From Achromobacter aloeverae (lineage in GTDB: Bacteria > Pseudomonadota > Gammaproteobacteria > Burkholderiales > Burkholderiaceae_B), in the NCBI RefSeq assembly GCF_004121055.1, contig NZ_PYAL01000001.1, positions 62,001 through 126,000 of the forward strand: a DNA stretch of 64,000 bases. Direction: 5' to 3'. Both the position numbers and the translations under genes were made by a program. Of the stretch, positions 54,919 to 63,213 are shown piece after piece (positions within the stretch are counted from its first letter, which is position 1; each line of letters opens with the position of its first letter). Under the pieces are notes generated by a model. That model saw only the letters and a list, made by a program, of their open reading frames with translations, did no database searches and was not told the DNA's origin.

Positions 54919-55994
54919 CCGCGATCGCTGCCCCGCTCGCCGAGACCATCGTCGGCGACCATCCCTCCATCGTCGCCCTGCGCGACCTGGTCCTGCGCGT
55001 GGCCCGCAGCCGCGCCAGCACGGTGCTGATCTACGGCGAGACCGGCACGGGCAAGGGCGTGGTGGCGCGCGCCCTGCACGACCACTCGGCGCGCGCGGGC
55101 AAGGACTTCACCGAGATCAACTGCGCGGCCATTCCCGGCAACCTGCTCGAATCCGAACTGTTCGGCCATGAACGGGGAGCCTTTACCGGCGCCGTCGCGC
55201 GCAAGACCGGCCTGCTGGAAACGGCCAACGGCGGCAGTGTCTTCCTGGACGAGGTGCGCGAACTGGAACCCATGATGCAGGCCAAGATCCTGACGCTGCT
55301 GGACAGCCGCCGCTTCCGCCGCATCGGCGCGGTACGGGAAGTTTCCACCGACGTGCGCGTCATCGCCGCCACCAACAAGATCCTGCTGGGCGAGGTCCAC
55401 GCCGGAAAATTCCGCGACGACCTTTACTACCGGCTGCAAGTGGTGTCGATCAACCTGCCGCCCTTGCGCGAGCGCGGCGAGGACGTGTTCGTGCTGGCCG
55501 AACGCTTCCTGGACCGCTACGGCCGCATGCACGCCAGCGGATTCAGGCGCCTGGCGCCAGACGTCGAGAACGTCTTTCGCCGCTATGCCTGGCCGGGCAA
55601 TGTGCGCGAACTGGGCAACCTGCTCGAACGCATCTGCATCCTGGAGAACGGCGACACGGTCGGCATGGAGCACCTGCCCGCGCGCATCGTGCGCGACGCC
55701 ATGCCCGACGCCGAAGCGGCTTCGGCCGGGATGGCGGCCTCCGTCGCCGAAGCGGGACCGGCCGCCATGCCCGGCACGATCGCGGCGCAGGCCGCGCCCG
55801 CAACGCCATTCGACGCGGCGCACGGGGACTATGCCGCCCGCACGGCGGCCTTCCAGGCCGGCATGATTGCGGCCGCCCTCGCGGCGACGGCGGGCAACCT
55901 GGGCTCGGCCGCCGCCCTGCTGGGCCTCTCGCGCCATGCACTGCGCCACCAGATGGCCAGGCTGGGCATGGGCAAGACCGCTACTCCACCGTGA
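54915..55994 (+). CDS. sigma-54 activator lacking a sensor domain
   Basis: A 359-residue enhancer-binding protein that starts directly with the AAA+ domain: Walker A GETGTGKG (41-48), intact GAFTGA (88-93), and Walker B as FLDEVREL (110-117), where the common form is FLDEIGEL. A Fis-type helix-turn-helix is at the C-terminus (SAAALLGLSRHALRHQMARL). Having no N-terminal receiver or ligand domain, it resembles PspF- or HrpR-like activators controlled by partners. Its 3' end overlaps the convergent Bug gene by 14 bp. It may drive the sigma-54 promoter at 58799-58815. Confidence 0.88.
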   Translation: MTAIAAPLAETIVGDHPSIVALRDLVLRVARSRASTVLIYGETGTGKGVVARALHDHSARAGKDFTEINCAAIPGNLLESELFGHERGAFTGAVARKTGLLETANGGSVFLDEVRELEPMMQAKILTLLDSRRFRRIGAVREVSTDVRVIAATNKILLGEVHAGKFRDDLYYRLQVVSINLPPLRERGEDVFVLAERFLDRYGRMHASGFRRLAPDVENVFRRYAWPGNVRELGNLLERICILENGDTVGMEHLPARIVRDAMPDAEAASAGMAASVAEAGPAAMPGTIAAQAAPATPFDAAHGDYAARTAAFQAGMIAAALAATAGNLGSAAALLGLSRHALRHQMARLGMGKTATPP

Positions 55995-56940
55995 TGTGGT
56001 GGCTGCGCGCCAGGTCGCGCCACTGGGCATAGTCCCTGGAGACCCGTTCGCCGAACTCGGCGCTGGTCAGGCTTTCCGGAACGGTGCCGTCCATGTCCAG
56101 CAGCGCCGTGGTCTGCCGCGTGCGGGAAATGCGGTTGATGGCCTTGTTGTAGCGGTCCACCAGGTCCTGCGGCGTGCCCGCGGGCGCGAAGACGCCTACC
56201 CAGATATCGATGGCGAACCCGGGAACGACGCTGGACGCGGGCGGCAGCTTGGGAAACGCCGGGCTGGCGTCCTTGGCCGTGGTCGCCACCAGCTTGATCT
56301 TGCCGCCCTGCTCCAGCGACGCCAGCGAGCTGTAGTTGGCCAGCATCACATCGATCTGCCCGCCCGCCAGGTCGGAAGCCGCGTTGGCGGCGCCCTTGTA
56401 CGGCACGTGCGTCATGGATACCTTCGCGGCATCGTCCATCATCACGGTCGCCAGGTGCGCCAGCGACCCGATGCCCGCCGTGCCGTAGTTCAACGTATCC
56501 GGCTTGCCGCGGGCCTGGTCGAGCAGGCTCTTGAGGTCGCCATAAGGCGCCAGCCCCGACACCGCCACCACCAGCGGCCCTTGCCCCACCATGGCCACCG
56601 GCGCGAAGCTCTTGACCGGGTCGTAGGGCATTTGAGGCTGGGTGGCGGCGGACGTCAGGAACGTGGACGAGGTCAGCAGCAGCGTCGTACCGTCCTTGGG
56701 CGACTTCGCCACGTATTCGGACCCGATGATGCCCGCCGCGCCGGCGCGGTTCTCCACGATGACGACGGCCTTCAACTCATCGCCCAGTTGCGACGCGATG
56801 GCGCGCGCGATGGCGTCGTTGCTGGCGCCGGCGGAGAACGGCACCACGATCTTGATCTGCTTGGGCACGGCCGTCTGCGCGCCGGCGGGCGACGCCAGTG
56901 CCCAGGCGGCCAGCGCCAGGCCGGACAGGATGCGTTTCAT
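55981..56940 (-). CDS. Bug/TctC-family receptor protein
   Basis: A 319-residue periplasmic receptor with Sec signal (MKRILSGLALAAWALASPAGAQ). Markers are IVVPFSAGASNDAIAR and VVIVENRAGAAG. AAGGGGAA lies before the ATG. It follows the AtuA/DUF4387 pair on the same strand after a 104-bp gap, so it probably imports the substrate of those genes. Confidence 0.92.
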   Translation of the reverse strand: MKRILSGLALAAWALASPAGAQTAVPKQIKIVVPFSAGASNDAIARAIASQLGDELKAVVIVENRAGAAGIIGSEYVAKSPKDGTTLLLTSSTFLTSAATQPQMPYDPVKSFAPVAMVGQGPLVVAVSGLAPYGDLKSLLDQARGKPDTLNYGTAGIGSLAHLATVMMDDAAKVSMTHVPYKGAANAASDLAGGQIDVMLANYSSLASLEQGGKIKLVATTAKDASPAFPKLPPASSVVPGFAIDIWVGVFAPAGTPQDLVDRYNKAINRISRTRQTTALLDMDGTVPESLTSAEFGERVSRDYAQWRDLARSHHITVE

Positions 56941-57044
56941 GTTGATTCCCCTTGCTTGAAACGGGGGCCGAGGCCCCATGGATGGTAGATGGCGGGACCC
57001 GGGGCCGCGCTTTGCGTAGGCGTATGCCGGGCCCGCACGGCGGT

Positions 57045-57377
57045 CTACGACGACACAGGCAAATTCACGGGCACGTCCAGCAGCGGCGCGTACTGCTGGG
57101 CGCCGAAGATATCGCCATCGCCCGCCGACCCGCTGGGCCGCAGACGATAGACGGTGAACTTGATCGCCAGTCCGGGATCGTATTCCACGAAATCGGAAAT
57201 CCGCTCCTGCGCGATGCGGTAGAGCGCCGCCACGCTATCCCGCGTGAGGGCGCGCGAGCGCTTCACCGCCTCGTAGGTGGCGCGGTCGCGGAAAATGATG
57301 TCGAAGGTGATCTTGTTCACCCCGGCATTCTTGCTGCGTATGGTCTTGGCGAGTTCGCTGAGTTTCTTCGTGGTCAT
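57045..57377 (-). CDS. DUF4387-family protein
   Basis: A 110-residue DUF4387 protein (LAKTIRSKNAGVNKITFDIIF is characteristic). It begins 10 bp after the AtuA-like stop, the standard pairing of the two families, which suggests they form one enzyme or complex. Biochemical function is not established. GAAGG lies 8 nt before the ATG. Confidence 0.88.
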   Translation of the reverse strand: MTTKKLSELAKTIRSKNAGVNKITFDIIFRDRATYEAVKRSRALTRDSVAALYRIAQERISDFVEYDPGLAIKFTVYRLRPSGSAGDGDIFGAQQYAPLLDVPVNLPVSS

Positions 57378-57387
57378 GGCGCGGCCT

Positions 57388-58743
57388 TCAAGCTTCGGTC
57401 ATGTGGACTTGGAACAGGTCGAAGATGTCGTCGACCTCGATGGTGTGGTTCAGGGTCCAGCGATACGCGGCACTGGCGCGCACCACCTCGTCCAGGGGAA
57501 AGGACACGGACCCGGCCGTACCCTTCACGTCGGGCAGGCGCGCGTAGAACATCTGCCGCAGCCCGGTCAAGGTGACCTCTTCCGCCATCCCGTCGGTGGG
57601 GGCGACCCCTTGCACGAAGACGCACAGCTCGTGGCCGGGCTGCTTGCGCAGCGGCTCCAGCTCTCCCATCACGCCGTCGCGGCCATAGACCTTGTAGTGC
57701 AGTTCATAGCCGTCGTCGCCGAAGCGTTCGCGCACCTTCTCGCGCGCCCAGTCGATGACGCGGTCGACGTTGGCGATGGTGTAGGGATCGCGAATGCCGC
57801 ACAGCCCGATGTAGCGTTCGCCGACCTTGCCGGCGCCTTCCAGCTTCACGGTCAGGCGGTCCGAAGGGATGAAGCGCGAGCCGGTGATGCGCGTGGTCTT
57901 CTCGCTGACCTGCTCGTAATGGCATTCGCGCATGTCCAGCCTGCCGCCGGCGAAGAACTCGTCATAGGGATTGGACCGCTCATACATGGCATGGCCCGCC
58001 ACCGACGCGATGGTGCAGCGCTGGTCGGGGTGCATGGCCGTCACCCGCACGTCCTCGGCGCTGATTTCGCCCATGACGGTTTCCTTGCCACCGTAGGGTT
58101 CCGCGCAGAAGGACGCGCACTCCAGCACTTTGCCCAGGTAGTAGGCCTGGTCGGCCGCGTAGCCGTGATGCAAGGCCGGCGCCGCGAAGACCGCCGCGTC
58201 CGAACTGCGGCCGCCGATGATAACGTCGGCGCCCGCTTCCAGCAGCCGCAGATAAGGCTGGACGCCGGCCACGGCGACGATGCGGTCGGTGGCATCCAGT
58301 TCCGCCTCCGTCAGGTCGGCGTAGCCATCCAGCCCGGCGACGATGCCGCCATCGCGCAGCTTGCCGCGCACGAAGGCGGGATCCACTTCCGAGTAGAAAT
58401 AGCCGATCTTGAAAGGCGCCAGTCCATGCTGGCGCGCCAGCTCCTTTACGATGCGGACATACAGGTCGACGCGGCTGTTCGAACCGGTGTCGCCCGCCGA
58501 GCCGATGATCATGGGCACGCCGCGCGCGCGCGCCGCCAACAGCATCTGCTCCAGGTCGTGCCGCTGCCACGCCTCGGGGCTGGTCGACGTGTCCGAACCC
58601 AGCGGCACCGGGCCGACGTCGTCGCTGCCGGAGTCGGCCGCGATGTAGTCCGGCTGGGCATCCACGCCCGCTCTAAAGCTTTCCACGCGCAGGGGCGCGA
58701 ACCCCAGGTGCCCGTTGGGACAAATAATTTTCAGGGAAGGCAT
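57388..58743 (-). CDS. AtuA-like DUF1446 family protein
   Basis: A 451-residue protein of the acyclic terpene utilisation family AtuA (DUF1446). Typical segments are DYIAADSGSDDVGP, IIGSAGDTGSNSRVD and ADVIIGGRSSDAAV. In Pseudomonas the atu genes serve citronellol/geraniol catabolism, but stand-alone AtuA-DUF4387 pairs with Bug receptors are of unknown substrate. It is the first gene behind a consensus sigma-54 promoter. Start at 58743 was chosen because upstream in-frame codons add only four residues. Confidence 0.88.
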   Translation of the reverse strand: MPSLKIICPNGHLGFAPLRVESFRAGVDAQPDYIAADSGSDDVGPVPLGSDTSTSPEAWQRHDLEQMLLAARARGVPMIIGSAGDTGSNSRVDLYVRIVKELARQHGLAPFKIGYFYSEVDPAFVRGKLRDGGIVAGLDGYADLTEAELDATDRIVAVAGVQPYLRLLEAGADVIIGGRSSDAAVFAAPALHHGYAADQAYYLGKVLECASFCAEPYGGKETVMGEISAEDVRVTAMHPDQRCTIASVAGHAMYERSNPYDEFFAGGRLDMRECHYEQVSEKTTRITGSRFIPSDRLTVKLEGAGKVGERYIGLCGIRDPYTIANVDRVIDWAREKVRERFGDDGYELHYKVYGRDGVMGELEPLRKQPGHELCVFVQGVAPTDGMAEEVTLTGLRQMFYARLPDVKGTAGSVSFPLDEVVRASAAYRWTLNHTIEVDDIFDLFQVHMTEA

Positions 58744-58768
58744 AAGTCGTCGCACTCTTCAGGAAAAG

Positions 58769-58789
58769 GGGCCACGCGGTTCGTGGCCC
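58769..58789 (-). promoter_or_regulatory. leader hairpin of the AtuA-like operon
   Basis: GGGCCACG and CGTGGCCC pair perfectly around a 5-nt loop. It lies just at and below the predicted sigma-54 start site, so it would form the 5' end of the transcript (a stabiliser) or act as a DNA operator. Confidence 0.45.
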
Positions 58790-58798
58790 TATCCCAAA

Positions 58799-58815
58799 TG
58801 CAAAGCATGTGCCAA
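58799..58815 (-). promoter_or_regulatory. consensus sigma-54 promoter of the AtuA/DUF4387/Bug genes
   Basis: The minus strand reads TTGGCACATGCTTTGCA, matching TGGCAC-N5-TTGCA with exact GG-N10-GC spacing. Predicted start near 58788 gives a leader of about 45 nt. It is the best RpoN site seen in the window. A sensor-less RpoN activator is encoded less than 4 kb away. Confidence 0.85.
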
Positions 58816-58881
58816 GTTTTAGAAAGCAAACTTACCCTTTTGGATCAAGCATTTAGGATTTCTATCGCGATCCGCGTTATG

Positions 58882-58914
58882 CGTGATTCCCACGTATTTC
58901 GCGTGAAGCCCACG
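58882..58914. promoter_or_regulatory. two dyads, candidate enhancer sites
   Basis: CGTGATTCCCACG (58882-58894) and CGTGAAGCCCACG (58902-58914) share the form CGTG-N5-CACG, with centres 20 bp apart (about two helical turns). They lie 67-100 bp upstream of the sigma-54 promoter, the normal position for activator binding. Confidence 0.55.
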
Positions 58915-59124
58915 CACGATGCGGACGCATCTCGTCCCTCCATGGCTCCTTTCTTGACCTGGCGCAACAGCCCACGCGGAAAATCGCGTGATATTGTCAG
59001 GGCGTTGTCAGCCTCGGACGCCCTCTCGGAAGCCCCGTTTCCGCCGCTGGCGACGCCTGTCCTGTTCCGCCCACGAACGCCGCCAGGCCCCCGCGCCTCG
59101 CGGCATGGCCATAAGGAGGTTTGC

Positions 59125-59550
59125 ATGAGCTGCCTGCTCGTTCCCATCGACGGTTCCGAATCTGCCCTCAGGGCGCTTCAGTATGTGGTCGACCACAAGC
59201 AGATGTTCGAGCCGCTGACCCTGCATCTGCTGAACGTCCCGATCCCCATCAACTCCCCTCATGTGCGCCGCTTCATCGACAGCAGCACGATCCAGCACTA
59301 CCACCAGGAAGAAGGCGATGCCGCGCTGGCGGCGGCCCGGGCGCTGCTGGATGGCAAGGGCATTCCCTATACGGCGCATATCCGCGCCGGCAGCAGCGCC
59401 GAGACCATCGTCGCCACCGCCGACGAGCACCATTGCGACCAGATCGTCATGGGCACCCGCGGCCTGGGCGCGGCCGCCGGGATGTGGCTGGGATCGGTGA
59501 CGACCAAGACCTTGCACCTGGCCAAGGTGCCGGTCACCGTGGTGAAGTAG
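59125..59550 (+). CDS. universal stress protein, UspA family
   Basis: A 141-residue UspA domain protein. The ATP-binding motif G-2x-G-9x-G(S) is visible in MGTRGLGAAAGMWLGSVTTK near the C-terminus. AAGGAGG lies 7 nt upstream of the ATG. It is followed by alcohol dehydrogenase and molybdopterin oxidoreductase genes in the same direction, suggesting a stress or low-oxygen regulon. Confidence 0.93.
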   Translation: MSCLLVPIDGSESALRALQYVVDHKQMFEPLTLHLLNVPIPINSPHVRRFIDSSTIQHYHQEEGDAALAAARALLDGKGIPYTAHIRAGSSAETIVATADEHHCDQIVMGTRGLGAAAGMWLGSVTTKTLHLAKVPVTVVK

Positions 59551-59625
59551 TCATCCGCGGCACGCCGGTTGCCCTCCCCGGTCCGCGCGCGCCATCACGG
59601 CGCCGCGACGACCGAGGAGCATTCC

Positions 59626-60795
59626 ATGAGAGCACTGCGCTGGCACGGCAAGAAAGATATCCGCTGCGATAACGTCGAGGATCCCGGCATCGAACAACCC
59701 CGCGACGCGATCGTGCGGGTATCGGCCTGCGCGATCTGCGGCTCGGACCTCCACCTCTTCGATGGCTTCATGCCCGGCATGAAGCATGGAGACATCATGG
59801 GCCACGAGTTCATGGGCGAGGTGGTGGAGACAGGCAAGGAAGTGCGGACCTTGCGCAAGGGCGACCGCGTGGTCGTCCCCTTCACCATCACCTGCGGCGA
59901 ATGCGACCAATGCCGGGCCGGCAATTTCTCGGTCTGCGAGCGCACCAACCGCAATGCCGACGAAGCCGCGAAGGTGTTCGGCCACACCACGGCGGGACTG
60001 TTCGGCTATAGCCACCTGACGGGGGGCTATGCCGGCGGCCAGGCGGAGTACGTCCGCGTGCCTTACGCCGACACCACGCACGTCAAGGTCCCGGAAGGAC
60101 TGAGCGATGAGCAGGTCCTGTTCCTCGGCGACATCTTCCCGACGGGATGGCAGGCGGCGGTGCAGTGCGATATCCAGCCCACCGATACGGTGGCGATCTG
60201 GGGCGCGGGCCCCGTCGGCCAGATGACGATCCGCAGCGCCCTGCTGCTGGGCGCGCGCCAGGTGGTGGTGATAGACCGGGTGCCGGAGCGCCTGGCCATG
60301 GCGCGGGCGGCGGGAGCCCTGACCATCAATTTCGATGAGGAAAGCGTACTGGACCGCCTGCGCGACCTGACGCAAGGGAAAGGTCCGGAAAAGTGCATCG
60401 ACGCCGTCGGGATGGAGTCGCACGCCAGCCGGTCCATGGATTCCATGCTGGACCGCGCCAAGCAGGCCGTCATGCTGGAAACCGACCGGCCGCATGTGCT
60501 GCGCGAGATGATCTACGTCTGCCGCCCCGCGGGCACCCTGTCCATACCCGGGGTCTACGGCGGAATGATCGACAAGATTCCCTTCGGCGCGGCGATGAAC
60601 AAGGGCCTGACGTGGCGCATGGGCCAGACGCATGTGCGGCGCTGGACCGACGACCTGCTCGCGCGCATCGCCGACGGGCAGATCGACCCCTCCTTCGTCA
60701 TCACCCATCGGGCCAAGCTGGAAGAGGGTCCGGCGCTGTACAAGACGTTCCGCGACAAGGACGACGGGTGTATCAAGGTCGTGCTCACGCCTTGA
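59626..60795 (+). CDS. zinc-dependent alcohol dehydrogenase
   Basis: A 389-residue MDR enzyme with catalytic zinc residues ([19 protein letters not shown]) and four structural-zinc cysteines ([15 protein letters not shown]). The NAD-binding motif is WGAGPVGQM. Length and internal insert resemble the formaldehyde-dehydrogenase-like branch that does not need glutathione. Ahead of a formate-dehydrogenase-like gene, an aldehyde-to-acid chain is a reasonable inference. GAGGAG precedes the ATG. Confidence 0.9.
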   Translation: MRALRWHGKKDIRCDNVEDPGIEQPRDAIVRVSACAICGSDLHLFDGFMPGMKHGDIMGHEFMGEVVETGKEVRTLRKGDRVVVPFTITCGECDQCRAGNFSVCERTNRNADEAAKVFGHTTAGLFGYSHLTGGYAGGQAEYVRVPYADTTHVKVPEGLSDEQVLFLGDIFPTGWQAAVQCDIQPTDTVAIWGAGPVGQMTIRSALLLGARQVVVIDRVPERLAMARAAGALTINFDEESVLDRLRDLTQGKGPEKCIDAVGMESHASRSMDSMLDRAKQAVMLETDRPHVLREMIYVCRPAGTLSIPGVYGGMIDKIPFGAAMNKGLTWRMGQTHVRRWTDDLLARIADGQIDPSFVITHRAKLEEGPALYKTFRDKDDGCIKVVLTP

Positions 60796-60924
60796 CGTGG
60801 CGGCCGGGCATAACGTTTGCTTTGCCGGGTCCGCCTAAGCACGGTTGCACGACCGTTGGCACGACCATTGCCACGACAGCCGCTCCCCCGGGCGGCTGGA
60901 CTATACCTCTAAAGCGAGCCCGAA

Positions 60925-63213
60925 ATGAGCGCCCAGCCCAAGACTACCCCCAGCAACGCCGTCGGCGGCTGGGGTTCCGCCAAGGCCGTCGCCGGCAGCC
61001 TGGCGAAGGAACACGTCCTTCTGCATGGCTCCGCGCTTCTTACTCATCAGAACAAGCCCGACGGCTATATGTGCGTCAGCTGCTCGTGGGCCAAGCCCGC
61101 GCATCCGCATCCACTGGAATTCTGCGAAAACGGCGCGAAAGCCACGGCCTGGGACGTCACCACCAAGACGGCGCCGCCGAATTTCTTCGCGGCCCACACC
61201 TGTACCCAGCTGCTCGACTGGAGCGACCACGACCTGGAGAAGATCGGTCGGCTTACCGCGCCCATGCGCTGGAATCCCGCTACCGACAAGTACGAGGAAA
61301 CCAGCTGGCAGGAGGCCTTCGAGGATATCGGCGCGCGCCTGCGCCGATTGCAGCCGGATTCCGTGGTGTTCTACACCTCGGGCCGCGCGTCGCTGGAAAC
61401 CTCCTACATGTATGCGCTTTTCGCGCGGCTGTACGGCACCAACAACCTGCCCGACAGTTCGAACATGTGCCACGAGAGCACGTCCGTCGGCTTGCCCAAG
61501 ACCATAGGCGTCCCCGTGGGCACCGTCACGCTGGAGGATTTCCAGCATACCGACTGCATGCTCTTCTTCGGCCACAACACCGGCACCAATGCGCCCCGCA
61601 TGCTCCACCAGCTGCAGGACGCGCGCGAGCAGCGAGACGTGCCCATCATCACCTTCAATCCCCTGCGCGAGCCCGGCCTGGTCGCCTTCCGTAATCCGCA
61701 GGCGCCGGCGGACATGCTGACGGGCAGGAAAACCGTGATCAGCACTCAGTATCACCAGGTCAAGGTGGGCGGCGACACGGCCGCGTTGACGGGGCTGTGC
61801 AAGTACCTGATCGAAGAGGACGACCGCGCGCGGGCGCAAGGCGGCCCGGCCGTGCTGGACCATGCGTTCATCGCCGAGCACACCCACGGCTACGAAGCGT
61901 TCGCGCAGGCCATGCGCGGCGCGTCGTGGGACCAGATAGAGCGTCACGCAGGGCTGTCGCGCGCGGCGCTGGAATCCGCGGGCCGCGCCTATGCGCAGGC
62001 CAAGGCCGCGATGGTGCTTTATGGGATGGGACTGACCCAGCATCGCAACGGCGTGCAGAACGTGCAGATGATCACCAACCTGCTGCTGCTCCGGGGCAAT
62101 ATCGGCAAGCCTGGCGCCGGCGTATGTCCCATCCGCGGGCATTCGAACGTGCAAGGACAACGCACCGTCGGCATCACCGAGAAACCCGACAAGGTGCCGG
62201 CCGAAAAACTGAAGTCGCTCTATCACTTCGATCCCCCGTCCAAGAAAGGCATGAACACCATCGAGGCCTGCGAAGGCATCCTGGATGGCCGGGTGAAGGC
62301 CTTCATCGGCCTGGGCGGCAACTTCGCCCGTGCCACGCCGGACCACACCCGCATGGAGCCGGCGTGGTCGACCCTGGACCTGACCGTCGCCGTGGCCACC
62401 AAGCTCAACCGCAGCCATCTGCTGCACGGACGCGTCGCCTATCTGCTGCCTTGCCTGAGCCGCATCGACATCGACCGCCAGGCCACGGGCGACCAGGCGG
62501 TGTCGATGGAAGACAGCACGGGCTGCTTCCACGGTTCCCGCGGACGCAACGAGCCGCCCAGCGACCGTCTGCTCTCGGAGCCGGCCATCGTGGCCGGCAT
62601 CGCGAAAGCCACGGTGGGCGACCGCGGCACGGTGGACTGGGACGGCTGGGTGGCGGACTATGGCCGCGTGCGCGACGCCATCGAGGCGACCTATCCGGAG
62701 ATCTTCAAGGACCTCAACACGCGCATGTGGAATCCGGGCGGCTTCCATCGTCCGCTCGGCGCCTGTGAACGCAAATGGAACACGGAAACCGGCAAGGCCA
62801 ATTTCATCGTCCCCGAGACGTATGACGAGGACGCCGACATGCCCGAGCACGACGGCCGCGTGCTGCGCTTGATGACCACGCGCGGCGACAACCAGTTCAA
62901 CACCACCATCTATGCCCTGGACGATCGTTTCCGCGGCATCAAGGGCACGCGCAAGGTCATCATGCTCAACCCCGACGACATGGTGCGGCTGGGGCTGCGG
63001 GAGAACGACAAGGTCATCGCATCCACGGTGGCGCATGATGGCCATGAACGCGAAGTCGCCGGCCTGGAAGTCCGCTCCTTCGATATCCCGGCCGGCTGCG
63101 CGTGGTCGTATTACCCGGAGTGCAACCCCCTGATTCCCCTTTGGCACCATGCCAAGGAGAGCAAGGTCCCGGCGGCCAAGTCCATTCCGATCACGCTGCG
63201 CAAGCAGGCATGA
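60925..63213 (+). CDS. FdhF/YdeP-family molybdopterin oxidoreductase
   Basis: A 762-residue member of the molybdopterin oxidoreductase superfamily, YdeP branch. Cysteines at 50, 53 and 67 (MCVSC ... FCENGAKA) replace the canonical iron-sulfur motif, and Cys182 in NMCHEST matches the Sec/Cys molybdenum ligand of formate dehydrogenase H. YdeP relatives are linked to acid resistance, and their substrate is uncertain. No Tat signal is seen, so it is cytosolic. It overlaps coxB by 4 bp, an unusual partner. Confidence 0.9.
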   Translation: MSAQPKTTPSNAVGGWGSAKAVAGSLAKEHVLLHGSALLTHQNKPDGYMCVSCSWAKPAHPHPLEFCENGAKATAWDVTTKTAPPNFFAAHTCTQLLDWSDHDLEKIGRLTAPMRWNPATDKYEETSWQEAFEDIGARLRRLQPDSVVFYTSGRASLETSYMYALFARLYGTNNLPDSSNMCHESTSVGLPKTIGVPVGTVTLEDFQHTDCMLFFGHNTGTNAPRMLHQLQDAREQRDVPIITFNPLREPGLVAFRNPQAPADMLTGRKTVISTQYHQVKVGGDTAALTGLCKYLIEEDDRARAQGGPAVLDHAFIAEHTHGYEAFAQAMRGASWDQIERHAGLSRAALESAGRAYAQAKAAMVLYGMGLTQHRNGVQNVQMITNLLLLRGNIGKPGAGVCPIRGHSNVQGQRTVGITEKPDKVPAEKLKSLYHFDPPSKKGMNTIEACEGILDGRVKAFIGLGGNFARATPDHTRMEPAWSTLDLTVAVATKLNRSHLLHGRVAYLLPCLSRIDIDRQATGDQAVSMEDSTGCFHGSRGRNEPPSDRLLSEPAIVAGIAKATVGDRGTVDWDGWVADYGRVRDAIEATYPEIFKDLNTRMWNPGGFHRPLGACERKWNTETGKANFIVPETYDEDADMPEHDGRVLRLMTTRGDNQFNTTIYALDDRFRGIKGTRKVIMLNPDDMVRLGLRENDKVIASTVAHDGHEREVAGLEVRSFDIPAGCAWSYYPECNPLIPLWHHAKESKVPAAKSIPITLRKQA

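Larger units (their letters stand above)
58744..59124. other. intergenic control region between AtuA-like and stress-protein genes
   Basis: This 381-bp divergent gap holds the leader hairpin, sigma-54 promoter and two dyads described separately, all for the leftward operon. On the right side TTGTCAG occurs twice 11 bp apart near 58996-59013, and a perfect Shine-Dalgarno precedes the stress-protein ATG. No clear -35/-10 pair was found for the rightward gene. Confidence 0.55.

Noticed and set aside
56941-57044. A sigma-54 promoter for the Bug gene at 55981
   Set aside because: A GGCATACGCCTACGC-like match has 11 rather than 10 bases between GG and GC, so spacing is wrong.
57277-59124. Long N-terminal extension of the universal stress protein over 600 codons
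   Set aside because: It runs antisense through the AtuA-like and DUF4387 genes, and a perfect Shine-Dalgarno and family-standard start lie at 59125.
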